Below, piece after piece: positions 1 through 7,780 of a stretch of DNA of 64,000 nt. The stretch is taken from the NCBI RefSeq assembly GCF_007997085.1, contig NZ_VORR01000014.1, positions 28,266 to 92,265 on the forward strand. Direction: 5' to 3'. The stretch is from Polaribacter sp. IC066. GTDB taxonomy: Bacteria; Bacteroidota; Bacteroidia; Flavobacteriales; Flavobacteriaceae. The notes under the pieces are model-generated. The model saw only the letters and a program-made list of their open reading frames with translations. It was not told where the DNA came from and made no database searches. The position numbers and the translations under genes were made by a program. The first letter of the stretch is position 1, and every line of letters starts with the position of its first letter.

Positions 1-351
1 TGCTTCTGTTTTAAAACGTGCATCATGAATTTCTATACTCTTAATAGTTGATGTAGAATCTAATTGCTCTTTTGGCACAATCGTTAATAAAAGCTTTCCT
101 CCTTTTTCAAAAATTAAAAACTTGTCATCATCTTGAAAGTAGTTATCGCCTAAAGCACCCTCACTTAAATTTTTAACGATAGAATCGTTTTCAAACAATT
201 TATCTATTTCTTTTATCGTAGTAGCAGATGTAATTAAACCAACTCTACCTTTTTCAATCTTAAACTTGTTACTATTTGTACAACTTGTTATTAAAAGTGT
301 GGCTACTATTAGCGACAGAAAACTTCTTTTGATCATTCTTTTTGATTTCAT
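1..351 (-). CDS. Putative lipoprotein, C-terminus beyond the window edge
   Basis: An open frame of 117 codons runs from an ATG at 351 to the window edge without a stop, so the gene is cut at its 3' end. The product starts with basic residues (MKSKRMIKRS), a hydrophobic stretch and a lipobox ending in LITSC, then T-N-S, so it should be a lipid-anchored envelope protein. The visible mature part is polar with no motif I recognise. A second ATG six codons downstream is a possible start. Function unknown. Confidence 0.7.
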   Translation of the reverse strand, partial: MKSKRMIKRSFLSLIVATLLITSCTNSNKFKIEKGRVGLITSATTIKEIDKLFENDSIVKNLSEGALGDNYFQDDDKFLIFEKGGKLLLTIVPKEQLDSTSTIKSIEIHDARFKTEA

Positions 352-381
352 AAAATATAAAACGTTAATTTTTTAATTTTG

Positions 382-756
382 TTATTTAATTACCTTTTTT
401 AAAATTCCGAAAAAGCCTCTAATAAAGGTGGCTCTTGTTAAAACTTTTACCAAAATATTCATTCTAGTGCTTGTTCTAGAAAGAGTTCTTCTAGTAAAAC
501 TTTTGGCTTTTTCTCTTTATAATTTTTCTTATTCTTTTTTTTCAGCGAATACTTGTCATATTTTTTTTTTATCCGTGCCCGCAATTAAACCATGTCGATT
601 GTACACTGTTTAAAAGAATTTACGATTGCATTTGTGATCGTTTTTTCACCTAACTCAATACAATCGCCTTTGATTTTTTAACTCACATTTGGTGTATTCA
701 AAAAACTCTTCCTTTTGACTGGCACAATTAAATAAATTAAATTTCGATAAAAATAA
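382..756 (-). pseudogene. Remnants of a small decayed gene
   Basis: The 570 bases between the lipoprotein and nrnA hold no intact gene, but minus-strand fragments look protein-like. From 756 a frame reads ...LFNCASQKEEFFEY TKCELKNQ and then runs into a stop. Removing one base restores a frame that continues GDCIELGEKTITNAIVNSF to a stop at 585-587. A second fragment (about 520-382) encodes a basic, hydrophobic tail ending GFFGILKKVIK. I read this as one or two eroded genes, but chance open frames in AT-rich DNA cannot be excluded. No family recognised. Confidence 0.3.
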
Positions 757-924
757 TCAAAGTTTACTGGAACGAGAATGATTTGAAGATTTTATTAAAA
801 ATAGTTTTAAATATCAGCAATAAAAACCTTTTTGATTCTCTAGCTAGAGATCCTTACTTTAGTTCGTTAAGCTTTAAACTTATTGATATTTTTTTCTTCT
901 TTTAAAAAAATGAAGCTATTATTT

Positions 925-1920
925 CTAAAAATACTGCGGAATCAATCCTCTTAACTTGTCTAATGTTTCTGTTACCGTTAAATCGCTCATACCGCCAGAG
1001 GCGTTTGCATGACCTCCGCCATTAAAATGTTCTTTTGCTAAAACATTTACGGGATTCTCTGCACCTTTAGATCGAAAAGAAATTTTCATAATTCCGTCAC
1101 GTTCCGTAAACACAATCGCAGCTTTCATTCCTTTTATAGATAGAACCGCATTGGCCAAGCTATCTGTATCGCCTTTCTTATAGTTATATTTTGCCAATTC
1201 TTCTTTAGATAAAGAAATAATTGCGACATTATAATCGTACAATATCTCTAATTTTTCGCTCATTGCATACCCTTGCAAACGCAAACGACTTTCTGTATTG
1301 TTATCACTTAATTTTTCATGAATTAAATGATGTTGTACCCCTGAAGCTAAAATCTTCCCTAAAATTTCATGTGTTCTCGGTTGCACAGAATTAAATCTAA
1401 AACTACCTGTATCTGTCAAAATACCTAAATAAAGCGGTGTTCCTATTTGTTCATCTAACAAATCTAAATGTCCTGATTGCTCTATTAACTCTACAATTAA
1501 TTGAGAAGTAGAACAAACCGTGGTCTCAGAAACCGTTATTGTAGTAAAATCTTCTGGATGCAAATGATGATCTATCATAATTTTCTTGCCAGCAGCTTCT
1601 TCTAACAAAATTTGCATATCTGGCCCTACGCGATTGGTCGCATTAAAATCTAAACAGAATATTAAATCTGCTTTTTTCATTTCGGCAGTTACTTGTTCAG
1701 GATTTTCATCCATTAAAATAATCGCCGAAGTATCTAACCAATGTAAAAAATCGGGTGCTTTATCGGGGTGACAAACCACAGCCTTCTTGCCTAATTTTTC
1801 TATAAAATGCAATAAACCTAAAGAAGAACCAATAGAATCTCCGTCTGCCGATCTATGCGCAGTAATAACGATATGTGACGCAGCTTGAATTTCTGCTTCA
1901 ATTTGTTTGTAAATATTCAT
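925..1920 (-). CDS. nrnA: DHH family phosphoesterase (oligoribonuclease / pAp phosphatase type)
   Basis: At 331 residues this matches the NrnA class of the DHH/DHHA1 family, soluble Mn-dependent enzymes that degrade 2-5 nt oligoribonucleotides and dephosphorylate 3'-phosphoadenosine 5'-phosphate. Visible signatures: AHRSADGDSIGSSLG near residues 21-35 (metal-binding Asp pair), LDFNATNR, IDHHLHP at 116-122 (the DHH triad, D117-H118-H119), and the DHHA1 signature GGGHANASGG near 301-310. Length is normal for the family and the ATG start fits the promoter at 1980-2008. It is monocistronic. The downstream side holds only a decayed gene and a lipoprotein, so context adds nothing about function. 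Confidence 0.93.
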   Translation of the reverse strand: MNIYKQIEAEIQAASHIVITAHRSADGDSIGSSLGLLHFIEKLGKKAVVCHPDKAPDFLHWLDTSAIILMDENPEQVTAEMKKADLIFCLDFNATNRVGPDMQILLEEAAGKKIMIDHHLHPEDFTTITVSETTVCSTSQLIVELIEQSGHLDLLDEQIGTPLYLGILTDTGSFRFNSVQPRTHEILGKILASGVQHHLIHEKLSDNNTESRLRLQGYAMSEKLEILYDYNVAIISLSKEELAKYNYKKGDTDSLANAVLSIKGMKAAIVFTERDGIMKISFRSKGAENPVNVLAKEHFNGGGHANASGGMSDLTVTETLDKLRGLIPQYF

Positions 1921-1979
1921 GGATTATATTTTTGGCGATTGCGAATAAACTTGTACTTGTCTCTTTTTTAAAGAGGATG

Positions 1980-2008
1980 CAAAGTTAATTTTATTATTGA
2001 GTTAGCAA
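1980..2008 (-). promoter_or_regulatory. Predicted promoter of nrnA
   Basis: On the minus strand a TTG (-33 element, 2006-2008) lies 18 bases before TAACTTTG (1980-1987), matching the Bacteroidetes housekeeping pattern TTG-N17/20-TAnnTTTG. Transcription would begin near 1974, giving a leader of about 54 nt to the ATG at 1920. Of the promoters I found in this window it is the only one where both elements fit. Confidence 0.6.
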
Positions 2009-2119
2009 AAGGAACTAATCAAAGTTTAATTATTCGAAAATTATTTATTCTTTTCCAAAAATATAGCACAACTTTTTGACCTAAAGTTTACAGAATTTTT
2101 TGATTTTATGATAATATTA

Positions 2120-2166
2120 TTACACAGAGATTCACAGAGAAAAAAACCCGGAGTTTCACAGAGCGT
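2120..2166. repeat. Copy of a dispersed cacagag intergenic repeat
   Basis: This stretch contains acacagagattcacagaga (2122-2140) and a weaker gtttcacagagcg, the same word set seen at 54470-54600 and, inverted, at 28851-28890. The plus-strand open frame across it has no protein-like composition, so I do not call a gene. Confidence 0.55.
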
Positions 2167-2443
2167 TTCAAGAAAAGTTTTGCGGCATAGTTTTCGCCTT
2201 GGGGAATTAAAATGGCAATTTTTATTTTACAGAATCTCTGTAAAATTTTCAGTACTGTTACTTCCAAAATTCATAAAAACCACCAAAATGTCATATCGTA
2301 TAACTATGGCTAGTACTCGTTTTTAACGAGTACCGAATTAGATATGTTGCCAATAACAGCACTCATTAAAAATAATAGATAGCAAATTGACTTACATAAA
2401 TGAACAACCTCGACGAGGTATCAAGCGGAAAAAACTTTATTTT

Positions 2444-2505
2444 AAGTTTGATGAAAACCTAGGTTTTCAAACTTTCCTCTTGACCTCCGACGCGGAGCGT
2501 CGGAG
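2444..2505. repeat. Two adjacent intergenic hairpins
   Basis: The first palindrome centres on CCTAGG: gaaaacct/aggttttc (2453-2468), extended outward by aagttt/aaactt with a three-base bulge. The second is a perfect 9-bp stem, ctccgacgc-gga-gcgtcggag (2485-2505), GC-rich against an AT-rich background. They lie downstream of the last gene of the two-component operon and could slow or end its transcription, but there is no clean T-run. They look like members of the small palindromic repeats common between flavobacterial genes. Confidence 0.55.
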
Positions 2506-2580
2506 AATTCTATCGATTAAATTAAGCATAAAACACTAAATATAATATCAATAAAATAATGAATATAAAAATTGATTTCA

Positions 2581-3336
2581 TCAATCAATCCAACTCTTAA
2601 AATCCTTCACCCTTTCTCTACTCACAATAATTTCTGTTTCGTTGTAAGAATGTAAGATTAATTTTAACCGAGAATTAGAATAGGCAATAATATCTTTTAT
2701 CGCATTTATGTGCACGATAAAAGTTCTATTTACTCTAAAAAAATGTTCTGGATCTAATTGTTCTTGCCAATATTCTAAAGAATTGTCTAACAAGAAATTT
2801 CTATTTTCTTTGGTATGTATGTAGGTTGATTTACTTTCACTAAAAAAACATTCTACTTCATCAATATGAATAATTTTTATATGTTGTCCAACTTTAATCG
2901 TCAAACGTTTTTTAAACTTTCTATCTACCGGGTTTATCAATAATTTTCGGATATCATCAATATTCACCTGAACATTAGATTGTTTTGGTTGTTGCTTTTT
3001 AAACTGATTTACAGCAACTTCTAGCTCTTCATCATCTAATGGTTTTAACAAATAATCAATACTATTTAATTTGAAGGCTTTTAAAGCATATTCATCATAG
3101 GCAGTTGTAAAAATAATAGCAGATTTCACTTCAATTTCCTCAAAAATCTCAAAAGATAGCCCATCAGAAAGCTGGATGTCTAAAAAGATTAAATCGGGAT
3201 GTTCGTTATTTTGCAACCAATTTAAAGACTCTTCCACCGAGTGCAACATTTGCTGCACTTCTATGCCTAACGCTGCCAACATTCTGTTTAATCTTCTTGC
3301 TGCTGGCTTTTCATCTTCAATTATTAATACGTTCAT
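2581..3336 (-). CDS. LytTR family response regulator
   Basis: A 251-residue DNA-binding response regulator. Residues 1-115 form a receiver domain: acidic pocket E7-D8-E9, phosphoacceptor D53 in FLDIQLSDG, T78 and K98 (LLKP). Residues about 139-245 form a LytTR domain, with the FFSESKSTYIHT and FRVNRTFIVH stretches typical of the family. It is the last gene of a minus-strand run headed by a DUF2141 gene and a LytS-type kinase, so it is the presumed phosphorylation partner of the kinase at 4742-6100. The four genes between them encode 2TM proteins. Target genes are unknown. LytTR proteins bind direct repeats, and autoregulation of the operon would be a fair first guess. Confidence 0.92.
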   Translation of the reverse strand: MNVLIIEDEKPAARRLNRMLAALGIEVQQMLHSVEESLNWLQNNEHPDLIFLDIQLSDGLSFEIFEEIEVKSAIIFTTAYDEYALKAFKLNSIDYLLKPLDDEELEVAVNQFKKQQPKQSNVQVNIDDIRKLLINPVDRKFKKRLTIKVGQHIKIIHIDEVECFFSESKSTYIHTKENRNFLLDNSLEYWQEQLDPEHFFRVNRTFIVHINAIKDIIAYSNSRLKLILHSYNETEIIVSRERVKDFKSWID

Positions 3337-3345
3337 TGTTGCTGG

Positions 3346-3420
3346 TTGTTAGTTGTTGGTTTTTAGCTTTTGGCTTTTGGCTTTTAGCTCTTGGCTAGCG
3401 GCTAACAGCCAATGGCTCCT
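3346..3420. repeat. ttggctttt tandem repeat between regulator and 2TM genes
   Basis: The gap holds several degenerate copies of ttttggcttttagc followed by a small inverted repeat (ggctagcggct..agcc). A short version (tagcttttggcttttggct) occurs after prfB at 30113-30131. It is within the minus-strand operon and could form weak RNA structure. I assign no function. Confidence 0.5.
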
Positions 3421-3464
3421 TGCTCTTTAAAACTCTCTTTTCTCAATACATCTCCGTAAAGCCC

Positions 3465-3776
3465 TTACTCCTTCATAAATTCCTTGATTTTTCTCTCTTC
3501 CCAATCTTTACCAAATGCATTCGGAAAACCGAAAGTTTTAATTGCATGTGCTGCTAAAAAGATTCCCCAAATAAGCCAAATAGGTAGAGATGTAAAATTA
3601 TCGCCATCAAATTGATTGCTAATCACAAAGTCACCAAAAATTTTAAAGGTAAAATTCCAAACAAATGCTAGAAATAAATTTATCAAAACATAAGCAACAG
3701 CATGCTTGTAGAATTTTTTAATTTCATCTATTCTTTGTTTTGCTCTTATTAATTGTTTGTTCTTTAAAGTATCCAT
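3465..3776 (-). CDS. 2TM domain protein
   Basis: Small inner-membrane protein of the 2TM domain family. I start it at the ATG at 3776 (MDTLKNKQL) because the longer frame would overlap the upstream gene. The layout is that of all five modules here: a basic N-terminal helix with RAKQRIDEIKKFYKH, two hydrophobic segments, and the end motif KDWEERKIKEFM. It lies 4 bases after its upstream paralogue and precedes the LytTR regulator. Family function is not established; placement beside a LytS/LytTR pair suggests a signalling or membrane-sensing role, which is inference. Confidence 0.8.
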   Translation of the reverse strand: MDTLKNKQLIRAKQRIDEIKKFYKHAVAYVLINLFLAFVWNFTFKIFGDFVISNQFDGDNFTSLPIWLIWGIFLAAHAIKTFGFPNAFGKDWEERKIKEFMKE

Positions 3777-3780
3777 GATT

Positions 3781-4116
3781 TTAAAATTTTCTAGTACGAT
3801 TTTCTTCCTCTTCAAGCAACTCCTTTATTTTTCTCTCCTCCCAATCACTTCCGAAACCTAAAGATCTAAATCCGAAAACGCCTAACCAATTAAAAAACAA
3901 TCCAATTCCCCAAAATACCCAGGTAGAATAAACTCCGAAATTAGAAAATGTCTCTGAAAAAGTATCTCCACTGCTCATTAAACCGAATACAATTACACCA
4001 CTAAGTAAAATATTTACAATAATATAAACGGATAAATGAATATAGAAGCCTTTAATTGCTTTTACTCTTTTTTTTGCCCTTAAATAACTGTGCTCCTCTT
4101 TAAAATTTTGATCCAT
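3781..4116 (-). CDS. 2TM domain protein
   Basis: 111 residues with the 2TM layout: RAKKRVKAIKGFYIHLSVYIIVN, a first membrane segment, a short linker rich in S/T and D/E, a second segment containing VFWGIGLFFNW, and the end motif FGSDWEERKIKELLEEEE. It is similar enough to its four neighbours to be a product of tandem duplication. Spacing of 9 bases to the upstream copy and 4 to the next supports one transcript. Molecular role unknown. Confidence 0.85.
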   Translation of the reverse strand: MDQNFKEEHSYLRAKKRVKAIKGFYIHLSVYIIVNILLSGVIVFGLMSSGDTFSETFSNFGVYSTWVFWGIGLFFNWLGVFGFRSLGFGSDWEERKIKELLEEEENRTRKF

Positions 4117-4125
4117 GATGTTCTC

Positions 4126-4416
4126 TTATTTATGTTGTTTTTCCATTATTTGTTTAATTTTTTTCTCCTCCCAGTTTTGCCCAAATCCGAATAAATTAAA
4201 TCCAAAAATTCTAAACCAGTGAGAAAAAAGTCCTATTCCCCAGCCTAAAGCAGAAAACCAAAACCAATGAAAATGAGGTTCAAATTTTAGGTTGATAAAA
4301 ATTAGCGTAGAAATTACCAAACAGTAAATCGTTAAATGCGTATAAAATCCTTTGATGTCCTTCACTCTTTTTAGAGCTTTCTTGTAACGTTGTTCTTGTG
4401 TGTTTTCTGGCTTCAT
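4126..4416 (-). CDS. 2TM domain protein
   Basis: 96 residues, the shortest copy. It carries KALKRVKDIKGFYTHLTIY, then FHWFWFSALGWGIGLFSHW and the end motif GQNWEEKKIKQIMEK. The central part resembles the module fused to the kinase (FQWFWFPMFGWGIG) more than the other stand-alone copies, so those two are probably the closest relatives in the array. It follows the next paralogue after 2 bases. Confidence 0.85.
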   Translation of the reverse strand: MKPENTQEQRYKKALKRVKDIKGFYTHLTIYCLVISTLIFINLKFEPHFHWFWFSALGWGIGLFSHWFRIFGFNLFGFGQNWEEKKIKQIMEKQHK

Positions 4417-4418
4417 TT

Positions 4419-4742
4419 TTATCTTCTGTTATTTTGTTCTTCCATGTATCTTTTAATCTTTCTCTCTTCCCAGCTTTTGTTAAAAAACAAGTTGAAACCA
4501 AAAGTGTTTAATGCTTGAAAAGCGATTCCAATTCCCCAATACATCCAAATTTTATAGTTATGATAATCAAATAAAGCTTCACTAAAAGTATCACCATCGT
4601 TAACATCTCCAGCAATAAAAATAGCTGTTAGAAAAATATTTACAATTACATAGCTTGCTAAATGTTTGTAAAATTTACTAATTTTTTCAACTCTTTTTCG
4701 AACTAAAACATATTTTTGATCTTGTGTAAATTTACGGTCCAT
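4419..4742 (-). CDS. 2TM domain protein
   Basis: 107 residues, with VRKRVEKISKFYKHLASYVIVN, two hydrophobic segments, MYWGIGIAFQALN and the end motif NKSWEERKIKRYMEEQ. Its ATG overlaps the stop codon of the histidine kinase by one base (TAATG), so the two are probably translationally coupled and made in related amounts. It is the first stand-alone 2TM copy after the kinase-fused one. Confidence 0.85.
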   Translation of the reverse strand: MDRKFTQDQKYVLVRKRVEKISKFYKHLASYVIVNIFLTAIFIAGDVNDGDTFSEALFDYHNYKIWMYWGIGIAFQALNTFGFNLFFNKSWEERKIKRYMEEQNNRR

Positions 4743-6100
4743 TATTGAGGTCTTTTTTGTTTATTTTCTTCGTCCATCATTTCTCTAATCTTTCTGTCTT
4801 CCCAATTTTTACCAAAAAAAACATTATAATTATTTACTTCTAAAAAATGAAAAGTTACCCCTATTCCCCATCCAAACATAGGAAACCAAAACCATTGAAA
4901 TCCTGGTGAAACTTTTAAATTTATGAATATTAAAAAAGGAATTACTAGGCAATACGAAGCTAAATTTTGATAAAACTCTTTCAATTTTTCTACTTTTTCG
5001 ACTGCTTTTACATAGTTGCTATTTTCTAAATTATCTGTATTCATAATGTCATTCATTTTATATAAAAGCGGTAAACTCACCTTAAAAGTTTTGTTATTAT
5101 TTTCTACTTTCACCCCTTTTTGAGTGATTAAGCCATATCGATCAGCAATGTTTTGCAAGCCTACTTTGGTGCTTTTTCCTATTGCTTCTTTAGGGTTGAT
5201 GTTATTTTCGATAATTAAATACCTTTCTTCTTGGTAAATACTAATCGTTAGCGGTTTAGAAGGCGAAACAACATTGTGTTTTACTGCGTTTTCTAATAAA
5301 AGCTGCAAAGAAAGTGGCACAATCTTTAATTCAGCATCACTTATTTCATCTGGAATATTAAACTTTACGGCATCTTCAAAACGCATTTCTAATAATTGCA
5401 TATAGGTTTTTGCAAATTTTAACTCTTCAGAAACAGGCACTAAATCTTTATTTCTTTGTTCTAAAACGTATCTGTAAACTTTAGATAGTTTTGTGGTAAA
5501 TTTTTCTGCTTGCGTAGGATTTTCGCTAATTAAACTCGTTAACACATTTAAACTATTGAATAAAAAATGTGGATCTAATTGATTTTTTAAAGATTCAAAT
5601 TTTGCGGTCTCTGTTTTGGCTACAATTTCTTGTTTTGTACTTTCTTGCTTTACAGAATTTTTCCATTGAATCATAAACCCTCTAGCGTGCAAAAAGGCAG
5701 ATACCCCGAAAGAAAGAATTACGTAAAAAAAATGACTCCAAATAAAATCTCCTTGAAAAAACCGATCAGGATTATTACCTGAAATAACAATAAAATTTAT
5801 ATAGTTAATGAATAAGACTGCAGGAACCGTATAAAGTACAGTGCTAATAATACCGACCCAAATTCTTGAGTTTGTATGGGCTATCCAATCCCATTTTTCA
5901 CTTAAATAATCGTTAATCATTCCTTGCGCAAAACCCAATCCAAAAGAATACATGGCAGATATTAAAAGTGTATACCCAATAGATTTTAAAGAAAAATCTT
6001 GATTTAAAAGCGTAAATAAGACTGCAAAAATTAGTGTAATTTTAATACTAACGATGAATGCATCTTTAAAACTTCTTTTGGGCATAATGCTTGTTTTCAT
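4742..6100 (-). CDS. LytS-type sensor histidine kinase fused to a 2TM domain
   Basis: 452 residues. The N-terminal 145 residues hold about four membrane segments with no large periplasmic domain. A short linker leads to the His_kinase domain: QLDPHFLFNSLN with H178 as phosphoacceptor, the N-box LLLENAVKHN (N271) and the G-box GKSTKVGLQNIADRYG (about 308-323). After the usual kinase end (SLPLLYK, 346) the chain continues into a full 2TM module (about 355-445) ending KNWEDRKIREMMDEE. The fused module is homologous to the four genes that follow. Natural partner: the LytTR regulator at 2581-3336. Stimulus unknown. Confidence 0.9.
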   Translation of the reverse strand: MKTSIMPKRSFKDAFIVSIKITLIFAVLFTLLNQDFSLKSIGYTLLISAMYSFGLGFAQGMINDYLSEKWDWIAHTNSRIWVGIISTVLYTVPAVLFINYINFIVISGNNPDRFFQGDFIWSHFFYVILSFGVSAFLHARGFMIQWKNSVKQESTKQEIVAKTETAKFESLKNQLDPHFLFNSLNVLTSLISENPTQAEKFTTKLSKVYRYVLEQRNKDLVPVSEELKFAKTYMQLLEMRFEDAVKFNIPDEISDAELKIVPLSLQLLLENAVKHNVVSPSKPLTISIYQEERYLIIENNINPKEAIGKSTKVGLQNIADRYGLITQKGVKVENNNKTFKVSLPLLYKMNDIMNTDNLENSNYVKAVEKVEKLKEFYQNLASYCLVIPFLIFINLKVSPGFQWFWFPMFGWGIGVTFHFLEVNNYNVFFGKNWEDRKIREMMDEENKQKRPQ

Positions 6101-6119
6101 GTGTACGCTTATTTTTTTA

Positions 6120-6536
6120 CTAAAATTTGATGTCTAAAGATACATCTTTATCAGAAACTGTAAACTTTGCATTATCAAAATCTGGAGGTCCAAAAGACAT
6201 ATTGTTATTAGACGCCCCATAATCTTCTAAAGGCATACCATTTTCAGCAAAATCCATTTTGTCATTGCTATTTTTATCATGATAACAAGTGATGGCATAT
6301 ACGCCAGGTTTAACATTCTTAAAAGTGACTACACTTTTACCGTCTATAACTTCTACTTTAGCACCTAAAACAGGTGTTTTCATAAAATTTTCTTTATTGT
6401 ATAATGCAAAACCAACTTTGCCAACATTAGAAGTTACATTTACAACTGTTGCGGTAATGGTTACATTTTCTTGCGCCATTATTGAGTTTGAAATAAATAA
6501 CATGGTTGCTGCTAAAAGAGATACGATAAGTTTCAT
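6120..6536 (-). CDS. Secreted DUF2141 protein
   Basis: 138 residues with a cleavable signal peptide (MKLIVSLLAATMLFISNSIMAQ) and a single beta-sandwich domain of the DUF2141 type: VGFALYNKENFM, then PGVYAITCYHDKNSNDKMDFAENGMPLEDYGASNN. The D-x-N-x-D-x-D stretch looks like a calcium-binding loop. Function of the family is unknown. It lies 19 bases upstream of the kinase and heads the operon, so the product may be part of the signal the kinase pathway reads or answers; that is inference. Confidence 0.85.
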   Translation of the reverse strand: MKLIVSLLAATMLFISNSIMAQENVTITATVVNVTSNVGKVGFALYNKENFMKTPVLGAKVEVIDGKSVVTFKNVKPGVYAITCYHDKNSNDKMDFAENGMPLEDYGASNNNMSFGPPDFDNAKFTVSDKDVSLDIKF

Positions 6537-7162
6537 AATTTTAAATTTTTAATGATTAGTATTTAATTGTGGTACAAATATGCGATCGAAGTACAGTTTT
6601 AGAAATTAAAGAATACCGAACTGTGTTTTTTATAGGATGAATTGTTTTTTTAAGTAACATCCGTTTTAAAATCAAGAAAAATAGTACGTAAACCAGATTT
6701 TAGAATGCTACCAATTCTCATATCAAGAAATTAAAAGCTATTTACTATTGAATTATGAACGAAAACGACAAATAAGTTCATTTTTAATAAAAATTATTAA
6801 AAAGTGTTCTTCTTTTATCAGTGAAAAACAAAAAACAGCTACATTTACCCCGATGATTACTACAATTATAAATAAAATATGTATTACAATAGATCCCAGT
6901 TTGCGCTTGCGCAGTCGCCGTCGCTAAAACTTTTTATTAGCAACATTGATATCTATTATAGTTATAAACCATTATTTTTTTTATTTTGAATACTTCTAGC
7001 CAAACTTACTTTCTGTCTTTCGTTATTTTGATAACTAAAAATTCACGCCGTTTCTTTTCAATTCGCCCCCTGGGTGTATAGAAAATTAGGGAATTTAGGT
7101 GAGTCCAATTCTACAATCAATCAAAACCAAATAAAAATTTTATAACTAAAAAATACAATTTA
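6537..7162. other. Divergent intergenic region, 626 bases
   Basis: Lies between the two-component operon (leftward) and the arginine operon (rightward), so both promoters should be here. I see no clean TAnnTTTG motif for either. A short GC-richer patch around 6900-6930 (gcgcttgcgcagtcgccgtcgc) stands out from the AT-rich background and may be part of a dispersed repeat. No coding potential seen. Confidence 0.5.
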
Positions 7163-7780
7163 ATGGAAATTGTAATCGCCAATAAATCGCATCTCAAATA
7201 CGCAGCAATTATCTGTGAGACTATTTCTGATGCTGCACAAGTTAGAGGAACTGGAATTGCCAAAAGGCAACCTGAATATATTGCTACTAAAATGGAAAAC
7301 GGCAACGCTGTAATTGCTTTAGAGAACGATAAATTTGCAGGGTTCTGTTATATAGAACAATGGGGACACGGAAAATTTGTTGCTAATTCTGGATTGATTG
7401 TACATCCAGATTTTAGAAACCTCGGACTTGCAAAACAAATTAAAGCAGTTGTCTTTAAGCATTCTAGAACAAAGTTTCCGGATGCAAAAGTTTTTAGTAT
7501 TACTACCGGTTTAGCAGTCATGAAATTAAATAGCGATTTAGGCTACAAACCTGTTACTTTTTCTGAATTAACTGATGATGCTACCTTTTGGGACGGCTGT
7601 AAAACCTGCAGAAATTACGACATTTTAACAAGAACAGAGCGTAAAATGTGCATGTGTACCGGCATGTTATTCGATCCTAAAAATCAAAATAAAACAGCCC
7701 CTGTAGAAGTTAAAGAAAGTGTTTTTAAAAGATTAAAAAATATAAAACAACACCTGTTTTTAAAAAAAGATAAAAAATGA
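7163..7780 (+). CDS. GNAT acyltransferase heading the arginine operon (candidate N-acylglutamate synthase)
   Basis: 205 residues of the GNAT fold: the acyl-CoA-binding core is visible as NSGLIVHPDFRNLGLAKQIK near 93-112. An unusual cysteine set follows (GCKTCRNYD and RKMCMCTGM, about 150-175), which might bind a metal or be structural. It is the first gene of the arginine operon and overlaps argG by 4 bases (ATGA). No classical ArgA or ArgJ is seen, so it is the natural candidate for glutamate N-acylation. From memory and unchecked, genetics in Bacteroides linked a similar operon-borne GNAT to N-succinylglutamate synthesis. Acetyl versus succinyl donor is undecided. Confidence 0.75.
   Translation: MEIVIANKSHLKYAAIICETISDAAQVRGTGIAKRQPEYIATKMENGNAVIALENDKFAGFCYIEQWGHGKFVANSGLIVHPDFRNLGLAKQIKAVVFKHSRTKFPDAKVFSITTGLAVMKLNSDLGYKPVTFSELTDDATFWDGCKTCRNYDILTRTERKMCMCTGMLFDPKNQNKTAPVEVKESVFKRLKNIKQHLFLKKDKK

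Larger units (their letters stand above)
1921..2580. other. Intergenic region without a gene, 660 bases
   Basis: Apart from the nrnA promoter, the cacagag repeat and the paired hairpins at 2444-2505, I see nothing coding here. It separates the end of the two-component operon from the start of nrnA. Confidence 0.6.

Noticed and set aside
428..613. Plus-strand open frame of 61 codons
   Set aside because: Low-complexity hydrophobic translation in a region where the opposite strand has better protein-like fragments; no start signals.
2108..2326. Plus-strand open frame of 72 codons
   Set aside because: It is made largely of the dispersed cacagag repeat; composition is not protein-like.
4280..4501. 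Minus-strand frame overlapping two 2TM genes
   Set aside because: Out-of-frame shadow of two well-supported genes.
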